Assembly: GCA_963769765.1 (NCBI GenBank)
Contig: CAVYNA010000003.1
Location: forward strand, 496,001 to 560,000
Direction of reading: 5' to 3'
Origin: Bog-756 sp963769765
Lineage (GTDB): Bacteria > Actinomycetota > Acidimicrobiia > Acidimicrobiales > RAAP-2
DNA: 64,000 nt
In this document: piece by piece, positions 62,332-64,000 of the stretch
Position numbering within the stretch: position 1 is the first letter of the stretch
Layout of the letters: each line of letters starts with the position of its first letter
Position numbers and translations under genes: made by a program
The notes under the pieces: generated by a model
Seen by the model: only the letters and a program-made list of their open reading frames with translations
Told to the model about the DNA's origin: nothing
Databases searched by the model: none

Positions 62332-63876
62332 TCAGCCCATCGCCTCGGGACGCATCGTCGGGAAGAGGATCACGTCCCGGATCGACTCGACCTCCGCCAG
62401 CACCATGACCAGTCGGTCGATCCCGAGCCCGATGCCCGCGGTGGGCGGGAGCCCGTACTCGAGTGCCCGGAGGAAGGCGAGGTCCGCCGGGTGCGCCTCG
62501 AGGTCGCCGAGGGCGGCGGCGGCGGCTTCGTGCCGGAACCGCTCGAGTTGCTCTTCGGGGACGTTGAGCTCGCTGTAGCCGTTGGCGAATTCCTTGCCGT
62601 CGATGCACAGCTCGAACCGGTCCGCCATCGTCGGATCGCCTGCGGTGTGGCGGGCGAGGGGCGAGACCTCGACCGGGAAGCCGGTGATCAGCACCGGGTC
62701 GGCGACCGTGGGCAACAAGAGGTGGTCGTAGAGCTCGAAGATGAGCTTCCCCGATCCCCATCCGTCGAGGAAGTCGATGCCGTGCGACACGAGCACGGCG
62801 CGGACGTCGTCGACCGGGTCGGTCGGATGGACGCGCCGACCCACGACCTCATCGAGCCAGTCGAGCAAGGAACGCCTCGGCCACGGCGGGGTGAGGTCGA
62901 CCTCGCCGTCGCCCGCTGCGAACGTCAGCCGCCCGGCCGCCTGCTCTGCGGCCGTGGCCACCAGCCGCTCGACGAGGTCCATCCCGTCCGTGAAGTCGCC
63001 GAATGCCCGGTAGGCCTCGAGGGTCGTGAACTCCGGGCTGTGCCGGGTACTGATCCCCTCGTTGCGGAAGTTGCGGGCGATCTCGAAGACCCGTTCGTAC
63101 CCGCCGACCACCAGACGCTTGAGGAAGAGCTCAGGCGCGATGCGGAGGCTCAGGTCGATGTCGAGTGCGTTGGCATGGGTGACGAACGGCCTGGCGAGGG
63201 CCCCACCTGCCTGGGATTGGAGGATGGGCGTCTCGACCTCGACGAACTCCTCGGAGGTCATCAGTGCGCGCATCGCGGCGATGGCCTTGAACCGGACGTC
63301 GAAGACCCGCCGCGTGTCCGGGTTCGCCAGCAGGTCGACCTCGCGCTGGCGGTAACGGGTGTCGGTCTCGGTGAGGCCGTGCCACTTGTCGGGGAGCGGC
63401 CGGATGGCCTTCGCGAGCAGCACCAGGTCGGCGACGTCGACCGAGAGCTCGCCCCGTCTCGAGGTGACGACCTCACCGGTCGCGCCGATCCAATCGCCCA
63501 GGTCGAATGCGCCGAGCGCTGCGGTCGCGTCCTCGCCGAGATCTGCGGGACGCGCCATGAGCTGGATCTGCCCGCTGACGTCCTGGAGGGTGGCGAAGGT
63601 GAGCTTGCCCTGCCCGCGGATGCTCGTGAGCCGGCCGGCCAGCCTGACCGTCTCCCCCGTGCGCATGTCCGGCTCGAGGGCACCGTGGCGGGCGCGGACC
63701 TCCGCTGTCGTCGCGGTGCGGTCGAACCGGGAGGGGTAGGGGTCGATGCCCCGGTCGCGCAGCGCGTCGCGCTTCGAGCGTCGGACGGCTGCGAGTGCCT
63801 CGAGCGTGGTGGAGGCATCCTCCTCGGCGTTCGCCTCGGAAGCGTGCACCACCTCCGGGTCGGACTCGGTTGTCAC
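62332..63876 (-). CDS. lysS: Lysyl-tRNA synthetase, class II
   Basis: Charges tRNA-Lys. The protein (514 residues from GTG 63876) has an OB-fold anticodon-binding domain (about residues 55-160; IRGQGKLTFATLQD) and the class II catalytic core with motif 1 (FVEVETPIL), motif 2 (FRNEGISTRHSPEFT) and motif 3 (GIGLGIDRLVM). GTG 63876 has AAGGA 7 bases upstream; ATG 63906 lies inside a hairpin, so GTG is preferred. Confidence 0.95.
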   Translation of the reverse strand: MTTESDPEVVHASEANAEEDASTTLEALAAVRRSKRDALRDRGIDPYPSRFDRTATTAEVRARHGALEPDMRTGETVRLAGRLTSIRGQGKLTFATLQDVSGQIQLMARPADLGEDATAALGAFDLGDWIGATGEVVTSRRGELSVDVADLVLLAKAIRPLPDKWHGLTETDTRYRQREVDLLANPDTRRVFDVRFKAIAAMRALMTSEEFVEVETPILQSQAGGALARPFVTHANALDIDLSLRIAPELFLKRLVVGGYERVFEIARNFRNEGISTRHSPEFTTLEAYRAFGDFTDGMDLVERLVATAAEQAAGRLTFAAGDGEVDLTPPWPRRSLLDWLDEVVGRRVHPTDPVDDVRAVLVSHGIDFLDGWGSGKLIFELYDHLLLPTVADPVLITGFPVEVSPLARHTAGDPTMADRFELCIDGKEFANGYSELNVPEEQLERFRHEAAAAALGDLEAHPADLAFLRALEYGLPPTAGIGLGIDRLVMVLAEVESIRDVILFPTMRPEAMG

Positions 63877-63902
63877 GCGTCTGTCCTTCTGCTCGGGTGG
63901 TC

Positions 63903-63932
63903 GCATCCCCGCGCTCTTCTGCGGGGTGATGC
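63903..63932 (-). promoter_or_regulatory. Strong hairpin in the lysS leader
   Basis: The transcript can pair GCAT and CCCCGC with GCGGGG and ATGC around an 8-base loop, with a 2-base bulge. TAAGAT (63941-63936), a -10 candidate, lies just upstream. The hairpin would hide the upstream ATG (63906) and leave the GTG start accessible. A regulatory role is speculative. Confidence 0.4.
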
Positions 63933-63978
63933 GTCATCTTAGGCAGGCACCCGGCGGCGGCCCCTCCGCGATCCGGCG

Positions 63979-64000
63979 TGCGCCCCGGGGGACTCGAACC
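63979..64000 (-). tRNA. Partial tRNA (3' end), cut by the window edge
   Basis: The minus strand reads a T-loop GGTTCGAGTCC, then T-stem Cs, then GGGGCGC as the 3' acceptor strand with A as discriminator. The rest, including the anticodon, lies beyond the window, so the amino acid is unknown. Confidence 0.7.

Overview
The window is high-GC DNA from an actinobacterium. Several things point to Actinomycetota, and I infer a member of or near Acidimicrobiia: the gene order rpoC-rpoB-rplL-rplJ-rplA-rplK-nusG-secE, an acidic N-terminal extension on NusG, a MptA/B-type polyprenol-phosphomannose mannosyltransferase, a luciferase-like F420-type oxidoreductase, a mycothiol-dependent-isomerase-type protein, a WS/DGAT acyltransferase and very common leaderless starts (a TANNNT box 6-8 bases before ATG/GTG). 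No phage, insertion sequence or CRISPR array was seen.

Layout. Positions 1-8500 carry the RNA polymerase and ribosomal protein operon (minus strand), an L10 leader, an rpoBC promoter, secE/nusG, rpmG and tRNAs Trp, Met and Thr. Positions 8600-19700 hold mixed metabolism: GNAT acetyltransferase, mannosyltransferase, tRNA-Tyr, YajQ, membrane proteins, GtrA, GH1 glycosidase, TesB thioesterase, citrate synthase, a secreted/anchored protein and an SQD1-type UDP-sulfoquinovose synthase with a Pho-box-like repeat array upstream. Positions 19700-28900 hold rmuC, phoU, lysC-asd, two cyclophilins, a cyanophycinase-like peptidase, an esterase and an SDR. Positions 28900-38500 form a dispersed ethylmalonyl-CoA (EMC) pathway locus: 3-hydroxybutyryl-CoA dehydrogenase, ethylmalonyl-CoA mutase, acyl-CoA carboxylase beta plus a tiny coupled subunit, methylmalonyl/ethylmalonyl-CoA epimerase, crotonyl-CoA carboxylase/reductase and acetyl-CoA acetyltransferase. 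An HNH endonuclease gene and a 0.76-kb gene-free stretch with repeats interrupt it.

Positions 38500-42700 hold sixA, recR, dnaX, SRP RNA, and tadA between two tRNA-Ser genes. Positions 42900-50100 hold a secreted protein, an LLM oxidoreductase pair, a truncated TetR gene, DUF1059, and a divergent redox module. That module is an Rrf2-type Cys-cluster regulator fused to a SRPBCC-like domain, facing a membrane polyferredoxin and a ferredoxin-GltD-like flavoprotein. Positions 50200-57800 are lipid-oriented: MDMPI-type protein, HxlR-thioesterase, PlsC-like and WS/DGAT acyltransferases, alpha/beta hydrolase and acyl-CoA synthetase. Positions 57900-64000 hold a COG4705 membrane protein, DUF302, glutamine synthetase, small unknowns, lysS and a partial tRNA.

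The EMC genes together would turn acetyl-CoA into ethylmalonyl-CoA and on toward methylsuccinyl- and propionyl-CoA, so the host probably grows on acetate or fatty acids without needing isocitrate lyase. Three genes (nusG, ethylmalonyl-CoA mutase and the protein at 16958-18182) each need a single-base frame correction. Sequence or assembly error is the simplest explanation, but each deserves checking.
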